Program-made: the position numbers and the translations under genes
Shown here: piece after piece, positions 1 to 6,664 of the stretch
Position numbering within the stretch: position 1 is the stretch's first letter
How the letters are laid out: each line of letters opens with the position of its first letter
Origin: Anaerolineae bacterium
Lineage (GTDB): Bacteria > Chloroflexota > Anaerolineae > 4572-78 > J111
Direction: 5' to 3'
Length of the DNA stretch: 64,000 nt
NCBI GenBank assembly: GCA_022071955.1
Contig: JAJVIM010000023.1
Span: 1 to 64,000 of the forward strand
Notes under the pieces: generated by a model
Seen by the model: only the letters and a program-made list of their open reading frames with translations
The model's database searches: none
What the model was told of the DNA's origin: nothing

Positions 1-72
1 GGGGGATGAGGGGGCAGCCAACACTATTTTCGCGTTAACCGCAATTAAAAACTCAAACAAAGGATTAAACTT

Positions 73-1401
73 ATGACTCAACAAAACGTAATCATAATGG
101 GCGCTGCCGGGCGCGACTTCCACAACTTCAATGTCTACTTTCGCCACAATCCGGCTTACAACGTGGTCGCCTTTACCGCCACCCAAATCCCGGATATCGA
201 AGGGCGACTCTACCCGCCGGAGCTGGCCGGCGAACTGTACCCGGCCGGCATCCCCATCCACGCCGAAAGCGAACTGGAGCAACTCATTGAAAAATACAGC
301 GTGGCGCAGGTGGTTTTTGCCTACTCCGACGTATCGCACGAATTTGTAATGCATCAGGCTTCGCGGGTGCTGGCCGCCGGCGCGGATTACCGGCTGATGG
401 GCACCGCCGGCACCACGCTGGCCAGCAGCAAGCCGGTTGTGTCGGTGTGCGCGGTGCGCACCGGCAGCGGCAAAAGCCAGACCACCCGCCGCGTCTGCGA
501 AATTTTGCAGCACGAGTTGGGCCAAAAAGTGGTCGCGGTACGCCACCCAATGCCCTACGGCAATTTGGTGGCGCAGGCCGTGCAGCGCTTTGCCGAATAC
601 GGCGATCTGGACAAATACGAATGCACCATCGAAGAGCGGGAAGAATACGAACCGCACATCGACCGGGGCACGGTGGTGTACGCCGGCGTTGATTACGAAG
701 CGATCTTGCGTCGGGCCGAAGCCGAAGCCGATGTGGTGGTCTGGGATGGCGGCAACAACGACCTGCCTTTCTACCGGCCCAACCTGCACATTGTGGTGGT
801 TGACCCGCACCGGGCCGGCCACGAAGTAAAATATCACCCCGGCGAAGCCAACCTGCGCATGGCCGATGTGGTTGTTATCAACAAAATCGACACCGCTACC
901 CCGGCCGGTGTGGCCGAAGTTCGGCGCAACGTGCAGGCGCTGGCCCCCAATGCCGTTGTCGTCGATGGGGCATCGCCCATCAGCGTGGAAAACCCGGCGG
1001 AAATTCGGGGCAAACGAGTGCTGGTGGTAGAAGATGGCCCCACCCTGACCCACGGCGAAATGGCCTACGGGGCCGGTTTTGTGGCCGCCCAGCGTTTTGG
1101 CGCGGCGGAAATCATCGACCCGCGGCCATATGCGGTCGGCTCGATTGTGGCCACGTACCAAAAATATCCCACCACCGGCGCGGTGCTGCCGGCTATGGGC
1201 TACGGCGACAAGCAAATGAAAGAGCTGGAAGAGACCATCAACGCCACCCCGTGCGATCTGGTCATCATCGGCACACCCATCAATTTGGGCAAGCTGATCA
1301 ACATCAAACACCCGTGGCAGCGGGTGCGTTACGATTTGCAGGAGATTGGCCAGCCCACACTCAGCGACATTCTCAAAGCGAAATTTGGAGCAAGGAAGTA
1401 G
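73..1401 (+). CDS. COG2403 predicted GTPase (cyclic 2,3-diphosphoglycerate synthetase-like)
   Basis: A 442-residue cytosolic P-loop protein. An N-terminal Rossmann-like part (about 1-115) precedes a Walker A motif, GSGKS, near residues 131-135; a WDGGNND stretch near 224-230 and the guanine-specificity motif NKID near 270-273 follow. This matches the COG2403 GTPase family, which includes the archaeal cyclic 2,3-diphosphoglycerate synthetase; bacterial members are uncharacterised. The ATG follows an AAAGGA ribosome site. It lies just ahead of rocD, argF and arcC on the same strand, so a role tied to carbamoyl-phosphate or ornithine metabolism is likely, but that is inference. Family confident, reaction unknown. 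Confidence 0.85.
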   Translation: MTQQNVIIMGAAGRDFHNFNVYFRHNPAYNVVAFTATQIPDIEGRLYPPELAGELYPAGIPIHAESELEQLIEKYSVAQVVFAYSDVSHEFVMHQASRVLAAGADYRLMGTAGTTLASSKPVVSVCAVRTGSGKSQTTRRVCEILQHELGQKVVAVRHPMPYGNLVAQAVQRFAEYGDLDKYECTIEEREEYEPHIDRGTVVYAGVDYEAILRRAEAEADVVVWDGGNNDLPFYRPNLHIVVVDPHRAGHEVKYHPGEANLRMADVVVINKIDTATPAGVAEVRRNVQALAPNAVVVDGASPISVENPAEIRGKRVLVVEDGPTLTHGEMAYGAGFVAAQRFGAAEIIDPRPYAVGSIVATYQKYPTTGAVLPAMGYGDKQMKELEETINATPCDLVIIGTPINLGKLINIKHPWQRVRYDLQEIGQPTLSDILKAKFGARK

Positions 1402-1418
1402 GGAGTGGGGAGTAAGGA

Positions 1419-1446
1419 GTAGGGGCGCTTCGCGAAGCGCCCCTAC
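1419..1446. repeat. Repeat family A palindrome (28 bp), copy 1
   Basis: Perfect 28-bp palindrome running from GTAGGGGCGC to GCGCCCCTAC around a TTCGCGAA centre. The same element, with G/C exchange in the stem, recurs at 8055-8082, 11590-11617 and 27087-27114. Here it is followed by a tail (to about 1490) of AGATTCG units ending in TTTATTTCAAGGGAG; the same tail, inverted, lies beside the 8055 copy. Confidence 0.9.
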
Positions 1447-1606
1447 AGTCGCCGACTCGCAGATTCGCAGATTCGTTTATTTCAAGGGAGCGCTACCGAA
1501 GTTGCGCCACAGCGACGGGGAATGCCTGTGCCCGGCACGGGTGAAAATTCTTATTTAACGGGTCGGGAGACCCTTCGCTTTGCTCAGGGTGACACAATTG
1601 AGCACA

Positions 1607-1651
1607 CCCTAATTCCTAACTCCTGACTCCTGAATCCTATTTTCAGAGGAG
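1607..1651 (+). repeat. Degenerate heptamer array ending in a Shine-Dalgarno, copy 1
   Basis: Tandem seven-base units of the TCCTAAC/TCCTGAC/TCCTGAA type, followed by CCTATTTTCAGAGGAG. Sister arrays lie at 3034-3099 (+), 8126-8178 (-) and 15835-15872 (+), each ending in the same TATTTTC-plus-purine-rich ribosome site. Confidence 0.75.
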
Positions 1652-1657
1652 AAACCT

Positions 1658-2860
1658 ATGAAAACCGCAGATTACATTGAACTGGAAGAAAAATACGGCG
1701 CGCACAACTACCACCCGCTCGATGTGGTGATTGACCGCGGCGAAGGCGTGTGGGTGTACGATGTGGACGGCAACAAATTTATGGACTGCCTCAGCGCCTA
1801 CTCGGCGGTGAACCACGGCCACTGCCACCCCCGGCTCATCAACGTGATGACCGAGCAGGCAGCCAAACTGACGCTGACCTCGCGCGCGTTCCGCAATGAC
1901 AAGTTGGGGCAGTTTTACCAAACGCTGGCCGAACTATCCGGCTACGATATGGTGCTGCCCATGAACACCGGCGCGGAAGCCGTGGAAACGGCCATCAAAG
2001 CCGCCCGCAAGTGGGGTTATCAGGTTAAAAAAGTAGCCCCGGAACAGGCCGAAATCATTGTTTGCGCCGGCAACTTCCACGGCCGAACCACCACCATCGT
2101 CGGCTTTTCATCCGAGGCGCAGTACAAGCAGGATTTTGGCCCGTTTACCCCCGGCTTTATTACCGTGCCTTACGGCAACGCCGCCGCGTTGGCCGACGCC
2201 ATCACTCCCAACACCGTCGGCTTTCTGTTTGAACCGATTCAGGGTGAAGGCGGGGTAATTGTGCCGCCCGCCGGCTATCTGCGCGAGGTAGAGCGTATTT
2301 GCCGCCAGCACAATGTGCTGTTGATTGCCGACGAAATCCAGACCGGGCTGGGCCGCACCGGCAAACTGTTTGCTTGCGACCACGAAGGCGTCAAAGCCGA
2401 TATGGTCATCATTGGCAAGGCGCTGTCCGGCGGCTTTTATCCGGTCTCGGCGGTGGTGGCCTCAAAGGCAATTTTGGGGCTGTTCCGCCCCGGCGACCAC
2501 GGCAGCACCTTTGGCGGCAACCCGCTCGGCGCGGCCATTGCCACAGAAGCGCTGCGGGTGCTGGTTGATGAAAATTTAATTGACCACGCCGCCGAACTGG
2601 GCAACTACTTTCAGGAACGGCTGGCCGAAATTCCCAGCCCGCACATTAAAGAAGTGCGCGGCAAAGGGTTGCTCATCGGCGTGGAATTAAAGCCCGAAGC
2701 CGGCGGCGCGCGCCGCTTTTGCGAGGCGCTGCAAAACCGGGGCATTCTGTGCAAAGAAACGCACCAAAATGTGATCCGCTTTGCGCCGCCGCTGGTTATC
2801 ACCCGCGAAGAAATTGATTGGGCGCTGGAACCCATCACCGACGTGCTGAATATGGAATGA
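1658..2860 (+). CDS. rocD: Ornithine aminotransferase
   Basis: Class III PLP-dependent aminotransferase of 400 residues, the usual length for ornithine-oxo-acid transaminase. It interconverts ornithine plus 2-oxoglutarate with glutamate semialdehyde plus glutamate in the cytosol. The N-terminus (YIELEEKYGAHNYHPLDVVI) is characteristic of RocD rather than ArgD. The PLP-stacking region NTGAEAVETA lies near 103-112, ADEIQTGLGRTG near 224-235 with the PLP aspartate at 225, and the Schiff-base lysine in GKALSGGFYP at about 254. The ATG has an AGAGGAG site provided by the end of a heptamer repeat. With argF and arcC downstream it suggests ornithine turnover. Confidence 0.93.
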   Translation: MKTADYIELEEKYGAHNYHPLDVVIDRGEGVWVYDVDGNKFMDCLSAYSAVNHGHCHPRLINVMTEQAAKLTLTSRAFRNDKLGQFYQTLAELSGYDMVLPMNTGAEAVETAIKAARKWGYQVKKVAPEQAEIIVCAGNFHGRTTTIVGFSSEAQYKQDFGPFTPGFITVPYGNAAALADAITPNTVGFLFEPIQGEGGVIVPPAGYLREVERICRQHNVLLIADEIQTGLGRTGKLFACDHEGVKADMVIIGKALSGGFYPVSAVVASKAILGLFRPGDHGSTFGGNPLGAAIATEALRVLVDENLIDHAAELGNYFQERLAEIPSPHIKEVRGKGLLIGVELKPEAGGARRFCEALQNRGILCKETHQNVIRFAPPLVITREEIDWALEPITDVLNME

Positions 2861-3103
2861 TTGTCGATTGGCCAAAAGTAACCACACGCTCTAAAATCAG
2901 CCAATTCAAAGGCGGCGGGAATCTCGCCGCCTGATGTTACCTGTCAACAGGAGTCAAACAATCCCGCCGGAACAACGCCAAAAGTTTTGGACTCCACCCA
3001 CAATTTTTTAGAGCTTGGTCAGGAATCTTCTGCCCTAACCCCTAATTCCTAACTCCTGATTCCTGACTCCTGGCTCCTGAATCCTATTTTCTACAGGAGA
3101 AAG
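2861..3103. other. Intergenic region between rocD and argF
   Basis: No gene seen. It contains a perfect 8-bp hairpin, AGGCGGCG (2910-2917) with CGCCGCCT (2925-2932), lacking a T-run, then TTTTGGACTCC (2985-2995), a half-site of the inverted repeat at 8213-8240. A heptamer array (3034-3090) ends in the argF ribosome site. Confidence 0.6.
3034..3099 (+). repeat. Degenerate heptamer array ending in a Shine-Dalgarno, copy 2
   Basis: Units of the CCTAATT, CCTAACT, CCTGATT, CCTGACT and CCTGGCT type run in tandem into CCTATTTTCTACAGGAG. The ACAGGAG at 3093-3099 is the argF ribosome site, so the repeat supplies the translation signal. Confidence 0.75.
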
Positions 3104-4108
3104 ATGATGAGCTTCAACCTTCGCCACCGCAGTTTTGTGAAACTGCTCGATTTCACCCCCGCCGAAATCGGCTTTTTGCTGGAGCTGGCCAAACAGCTCA
3201 AAGCGGCTAAATACGGCGGCTACGAACAGCAGCGGCTGCGCGGCAAAAACATCGCCCTCATTTTTGAAAAAACCTCAACCCGCACTCGCTGCGCGTTTGA
3301 GGTGGCCGCCTTTGACCAGGGCGCGCACGTTACCTATCTGGGGCCAAGCGGCAGCCAGATTGGCCACAAAGAATCGATGAAAGACACCGCCCGGGTGCTG
3401 GGCCGCATGTACGATGGCATTGAATATCGCGGCTTTGGCCAGGAAACGGTGGAAATTTTGGCCAAATACGCCGGCGTGCCGGTTTGGAACGGGCTGACCG
3501 ATGAATTTCACCCCACCCAGATTCTGGCTGACTTGCTGACTATGGCCGAGCACAGCAAAAAGCATCTGTCTGATATTGCATTTTGCTATGTGGGCGATGC
3601 TCGCTTTAATATGGGCAATTCGCTGATGGTGGGCGGGGTAAAAATGGGGATGGACGTGCGGCTGGTTGCGCCCAAAGAGTTGTGGCCCAAAGCGGAACTG
3701 GTTGACACCTGCCGCCAGATTGCCGCCCAAACCGGAGCGCGGCTCACGCTCACCGACGACGTGGCCGCCGGCGTGCAGGGCGTCGATTTTGTGCATACCG
3801 ATATTTGGGTGTCGATGGGCGAGCCGGAGCACGTGTGGAATGAGCGTATTGAACTGCTGCGCGATTATCAGGTAAACGCTCGGCTGATGGAGTTGACCGG
3901 TAACCCGGCCGCTAAATTTATGCACTGCCTGCCCAGCTACCACAACCGCGAAACCAAAGTGGGCGAGGAGATTTTCCAGCGCTTTGGCATGGACGGCCTG
4001 GAAGTAACCGAAGACGTGTTTGAGTCGGAGCGCTCGGTGGTGTTTGATCAGGCCGAAAACCGGATGCACACCATCAAAGCGGTGATGGTTGCCACCCTGG
4101 GGGATTAA
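3104..4108 (+). CDS. argF: Ornithine carbamoyltransferase
   Basis: 334 residues, full length. Transfers the carbamoyl group between carbamoyl phosphate and ornithine/citrulline. All family signatures are present: the carbamoyl-phosphate loop STRTR near 58-62, HPTQ near 136-139, the ornithine-binding SMGE near 237-240 and HCLP near 274-277. Two adjacent ATGs follow AGGAG; the first has the better spacing (4 bases from GGAG, 7 for the second is also possible). Only two bases separate its stop from arcC, and there is no arginine deiminase nearby, so it may work catabolically (citrulline to carbamoyl phosphate) with arcC, or anabolically; the sequence alone does not decide. Confidence 0.93.
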   Translation: MMSFNLRHRSFVKLLDFTPAEIGFLLELAKQLKAAKYGGYEQQRLRGKNIALIFEKTSTRTRCAFEVAAFDQGAHVTYLGPSGSQIGHKESMKDTARVLGRMYDGIEYRGFGQETVEILAKYAGVPVWNGLTDEFHPTQILADLLTMAEHSKKHLSDIAFCYVGDARFNMGNSLMVGGVKMGMDVRLVAPKELWPKAELVDTCRQIAAQTGARLTLTDDVAAGVQGVDFVHTDIWVSMGEPEHVWNERIELLRDYQVNARLMELTGNPAAKFMHCLPSYHNRETKVGEEIFQRFGMDGLEVTEDVFESERSVVFDQAENRMHTIKAVMVATLGD

Positions 4109-4110
4109 TT

Positions 4111-5019
4111 ATGCGAGTAGTGATTGCCCTGGGCGGAAACGCCCTGCTCAAACGGGGTGAACCGATGACCGCCGCCGCGCAGCGAGGCAATGTGAAAATC
4201 GCGGCGCAGGCGCTGGCTCCGGTGGCCCTGGCTCACCAGCTTGTGTTGTCGCACGGTAACGGGCCGCAGGTGGGCCTGCTGGCGCTGCAAGCCGCCGCCT
4301 ACCAGGATGTGGAACCCTACCCGCTCGACGTGCTCGGCGCGCAAACCGAGGGCATGATCGGCTATATGATTGAGCAGGAACTGGGCAATCTGCTGCCGGT
4401 GGAGGTGCCGTTTGCCACCATTTTAACAATGATCGAAGTAGACCCGGCCGACCCCGCGTTTCAAAATCCCACTAAATTTGTGGGACCGGTCTACAGCCAG
4501 CTCGAAGCGCAACAGATTGCCACAGCCAAAGGCTGGGTTTTTAAGCAGGATGGCGACAAGTGGCGGCGGGTGGTGCCTTCGCCGCGGCCAAAAACCATCT
4601 TCGAAATCCGGCCCATCAAATGGCTGCTCGACAAAGGAACCATTGTCATTTGCGCCGGCGGTGGCGGCATCCCAACCATGTTCAACCCCGATGCCAGCCT
4701 GTCCGGCGTTGAAGCGGTCATCGACAAAGATTTGGCCGGTTCGCTGCTGGCGCAGGAATTACAGGCCGATATGTTTGTGATGGCCACCGACGTGGCCGGG
4801 GTGTACGTGGATTGGGGTAAACCCACCGCCCGGCTGCTACGCCGCGTTACCCCCGCCGAGCTGCGGGCCGGCAACTTTCCCGCCGGATCGATGGGGCCAA
4901 AGGTGGAAGCCGCCTGTGAATTTGTGGAGAAAACCGGCCGGCGGGCCGCCATTGGCGCGCTGGCCGATATTGAAGCCATTGTCGCCGGTGAGGCCGGCAC
5001 AATTGTAGAGCCAGTTTAG
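4111..5019 (+). CDS. arcC: Carbamate kinase
   Basis: 302-residue amino-acid-kinase-fold enzyme that moves phosphate between carbamoyl phosphate and ADP, yielding ATP, ammonia and CO2 in the catabolic direction. The N-terminus VVIALGGNALLKRG and the segment SHGNGPQVGLLALQ match ArcC; GAQTEGMIGYMIEQ and the C-terminal GSMGPKVEAACEFVE are also family hallmarks. It starts two bases after the argF stop, so the two are surely co-translated. Its stop overlaps the convergent upp stop by four bases. Together with argF and rocD it makes an ATP-yielding ornithine/citrulline route plausible. Confidence 0.95.
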   Translation: MRVVIALGGNALLKRGEPMTAAAQRGNVKIAAQALAPVALAHQLVLSHGNGPQVGLLALQAAAYQDVEPYPLDVLGAQTEGMIGYMIEQELGNLLPVEVPFATILTMIEVDPADPAFQNPTKFVGPVYSQLEAQQIATAKGWVFKQDGDKWRRVVPSPRPKTIFEIRPIKWLLDKGTIVICAGGGGIPTMFNPDASLSGVEAVIDKDLAGSLLAQELQADMFVMATDVAGVYVDWGKPTARLLRRVTPAELRAGNFPAGSMGPKVEAACEFVEKTGRRAAIGALADIEAIVAGEAGTIVEPV

Positions 5020-5639
5020 GCTGTACCAAACTGGCGGTCGCCGGCATCACCCAGGCCGGGCACAATGTAACCAATCTCGTTGAGCCTTTCATCGATGGCC
5101 GCCACGTGGATATCGACATCCGGGTGAGCTGTTTGCAGGGCGTTTACCCCTTCCGGCGCGGCGATGATGCCCATAAATTTAACCCGCTTGGCCCCCCACC
5201 GTTTGAGAATGTCCACCGTGGCTACCGCCGAGCCGCCGGTGGCCAGCATGGGATCAAGCACAATGCAAAGCTGCACCGTGGGCGACACCGGCAGTTTGTT
5301 GTAATATTCTACCGGCTGAAGCGTGCGTTCATCCCGAAACAGGCCAATGTGCCACACCTCGCTGCTGGGCATCATTTCCCAAACGCCTTCAACCATCCCC
5401 AAACCGGCCCGCAAAATAGGAATGAGACCAATCTGCTCCTGAAGCAGCGCGCCCTGAGTTGCGCCCATCGGCGTTTCAACGGGCATGGGTTCCAACGCCA
5501 GATCGCGAGTGGTTTCGTAGGCCAGCAGCATTGAAATTTCTCGAATGAGTTCTCTGAATTTTTTAGGTTTGGTGGTTTTGTTGCGCAGGATCGTCAGTTT
5601 ATGTTTCACCAGGGGGTGATTTGACTCGTGGACCGCCAT
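5016..5639 (-). CDS. upp: Uracil phosphoribosyltransferase
   Basis: 207 residues, the normal length. Salvages uracil by condensation with PRPP to UMP in the cytosol. The start VHESNHPLVKHKLTILRN, the segment IPILRAGLGMVEG, the PRPP loop CIVLDPMLATGGSAVATVD and the C-terminal GYIVPGLGDAGDRQFGTA are typical Upp signatures. The ATG follows ACGGAGG at a normal distance. It converges on arcC with a four-base overlap of the stop codons and no visible terminator between them, so read-through in either direction is possible. It appears to be transcribed alone from the 5640-5720 region. Confidence 0.95.
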   Translation of the reverse strand: MAVHESNHPLVKHKLTILRNKTTKPKKFRELIREISMLLAYETTRDLALEPMPVETPMGATQGALLQEQIGLIPILRAGLGMVEGVWEMMPSSEVWHIGLFRDERTLQPVEYYNKLPVSPTVQLCIVLDPMLATGGSAVATVDILKRWGAKRVKFMGIIAAPEGVNALQTAHPDVDIHVAAIDERLNEIGYIVPGLGDAGDRQFGTA

Positions 5640-5717
5640 AATTCTCTGTTGCCTCCGTTGGTTAAAAATAAAACTGCACCATTATAATTCCACACCCGGC
5701 AAATGACAAAGCCCTCG

Positions 5718-5754
5718 ATTTGGTCACATCCAATTAAATTGGGTGTGACCAAAT
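5718..5754. promoter_or_regulatory. 37-bp imperfect palindrome, possible operator
   Basis: ATTTGGTCACA (5718-5728) and TGTGACCAAAT (5744-5754) form a perfect 11-bp inverted repeat. The 15 bases between continue the symmetry (TCCAATT/AATTGGG, one mismatch). A second copy of the left half, TTTTGGTCACA, lies at 5824-5834, just before the tatA promoter. It may bind a dimeric regulator of upp or tatA; unproven. Confidence 0.45.
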
Positions 5755-5776
5755 TGAGTTGGAGAAGGAGAGAATT

Positions 5777-5813
5777 GGGGGAATTACCCCCCAAGCCCCC
5801 GGCCTGCGGTGCT
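5777..5813 (+). repeat. Repeat family C (GC-rich hairpin), copy 1
   Basis: GGGGGAATTACCCCCCAAG followed by CCCCCGGCCTGCGGTGCT. Near-identical copies occur at 15937-15975 and 19733-19770 on this strand and 63263-63299 on the other. Short ORFs across these copies give a recurring pseudo-peptide and are not genes. Confidence 0.8.
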
Positions 5814-5846
5814 TTCCTACTCATTTTGGTCACACTCAAATAAATT

Positions 5847-5875
5847 TTGCGCCACGGCTGGGCTGGTGATATAAT
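5847..5875 (+). promoter_or_regulatory. tatA promoter
   Basis: TTGCGC (5847-5852), a 17-base spacer and a perfect TATAAT (5870-5875) preceded by TG one base upstream (extended -10). The start codon of tatA lies 41 bases after the -10 box. Confidence 0.7.
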
Positions 5876-5916
5876 ACCAGCACTACTTGACAGGTTTTGG
5901 CAGGAAGGAGCTAACA

Positions 5917-6108
5917 ATGCCTAGTATCGGTGGCTGGGAATGGCTGATTATTCTGGTGATTGTGATTATTATTTTTGGGGTAGGTAAATTACCAGAAATC
6001 GGCGGCGCTCTGGGCAAGTCGATCCGCGAATTCCGCGACGCATCATCAACTGGCACAGATAAAAACGAAAACGCAGACGATACGTCAACCAAGGAAAGCA
6101 AAGCCTGA
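5917..6108 (+). CDS. tatA: Twin-arginine translocase subunit TatA
   Basis: A 63-residue membrane protein that forms the pore-like component for export of folded proteins. A short N-terminal transmembrane helix (about residues 5-22, rich in Ile/Val) is followed by the FGxGKLPEIGGALGK hinge and amphipathic helix and a polar Asp/Asn-rich tail, the standard TatA plan. The ATG at 5917 is chosen over an upstream in-frame TTG (5887) because AAGGAG lies at 5905-5910. No tatC is nearby, so it is a monocistronic TatA under its own promoter, followed by two hairpins. Confidence 0.92.
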   Translation: MPSIGGWEWLIILVIVIIIFGVGKLPEIGGALGKSIREFRDASSTGTDKNENADDTSTKESKA

Positions 6109-6117
6109 TCAGGCTTT
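6100..6117 (+). terminator. Perfect palindrome over the tatA stop codon
   Basis: AAAGCCTGA and TCAGGCTTT form an 18-bp perfect palindrome that contains the tatA stop (6106-6108), followed by CTTTCTTTCTC. It may act as a weak terminator. Confidence 0.5.
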
Positions 6118-6138
6118 CTTTCTCAATCAATTAACCGC

Positions 6139-6172
6139 AAAAGGTGCGCCAATAATCCGGTTGCACCTTTTT
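6139..6172. terminator. Bidirectional terminator between tatA and the convergent editing-domain gene
   Basis: AAAAGGTGC (6139-6147) pairs with GCACCTTTTT (6163-6172) and is followed by TTAACTTTTA on the plus strand; the A-run on the left gives a T-run on the minus strand. It sits between two convergent genes and could serve both. Confidence 0.7.
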
Positions 6173-6177
6173 AACTT

Positions 6178-6585
6178 TTAAAGCGATTTGAACACTTTGG
6201 CCAGCGAGTCGCCGTAAACGGCCAGGTCCCATTCGCAAAAGTAGCCAAACGGCGTTTGCCACACCCGGTAGCCGGTGTTAGTCAATCGCTCATCGAGCCG
6301 GTTGAGCAGGCTTTGGGCAAACTCCGGCGAGGCGGTCGACTCTGACAGGTGGGTAAATGAGTGGAACACCACATTTTTAAGCCCGCGTTTGTTGGCCAGC
6401 CATTTGATGTTTTTAACCACCTTGGTTTCCAGCCCCGGATTCGATTCATCCTCGGCCTCGGCATGAAAGAAAACCACCAGCGCCTCCGGCACCGTTTCCG
6501 AAACTTCCTGCTCCGGCACATCGGCCAGCGTTTTTGAGAACGAGGCCCAGTAAAAGCGTTTGGCTTGAAAAAGGAGTAGTTTCAT
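6178..6585 (-). CDS. Free-standing threonyl-tRNA synthetase editing domain
   Basis: 135 residues. Strongly resembles the archaeal-type N-terminal editing domain of threonyl-tRNA synthetase (Pfam family tRNA-Thr_ED), which removes serine mis-attached to tRNA-Thr; compare the FHSFTHLSE and TPFGYF segments. Here it stands alone, without a synthetase. The histidine of the HLS motif is kept, but the position I align with the catalytic lysine after PFGYY of the archaeal enzyme is cysteine. The ATG at 6585 is preceded by a hairpin at 6598-6640 and has no strong ribosome site; longer upstream ORF sequence is repeat. It follows asnS on the same strand. Family likely, activity uncertain. Confidence 0.78.
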   Translation of the reverse strand: MKLLLFQAKRFYWASFSKTLADVPEQEVSETVPEALVVFFHAEAEDESNPGLETKVVKNIKWLANKRGLKNVVFHSFTHLSESTASPEFAQSLLNRLDERLTNTGYRVWQTPFGYFCEWDLAVYGDSLAKVFKSL

Positions 6586-6597
6586 ACGTGCGTGTTC

Positions 6598-6640
6598 CGT
6601 GTTGCGTGTTCCGTAAAATAACCACGGAACACGCAACACG
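6598..6640. repeat. 17-bp inverted repeat between asnS and the editing-domain gene
   Basis: CGTGTTGCGTGTTCCGT (6598-6614) and its exact complement (6624-6640) around a nine-base loop; a further CGTGTTCCGT precedes it at 6591-6600. The arms are made of CGTGTT(C/G)CGTG units. It could end asnS transcription, though no T-run follows on the minus strand. Confidence 0.7.
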
Positions 6641-6664
6641 TTCAGTTTAAATTTGCATTGCGGG

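Larger units (their letters stand above)
1402..1657. other. Repeat-filled intergenic region before rocD
   Basis: No gene is seen in these 256 bases. They hold the family A palindrome and tail, a segment with CCCTTCGCTTTGCTCAGGG typical of dispersed REP-like sequences, then heptameric TCCTGAC/TCCTAAT units from about 1607. The heptad array runs straight into TATTTTCAGAGGAG (1638-1651), whose AGAGGAG is the rocD ribosome site. Confidence 0.75.

Noticed and set aside
1607..1651. CRISPR-like reading of the heptamer arrays
   Set aside because: Units are only seven bases, imperfect and without spacers or cas genes.
2910..2932. Terminator after rocD
   Set aside because: The GGCGGCG/CGCCGCC hairpin is perfect but no T-run follows, so I did not call a terminator.
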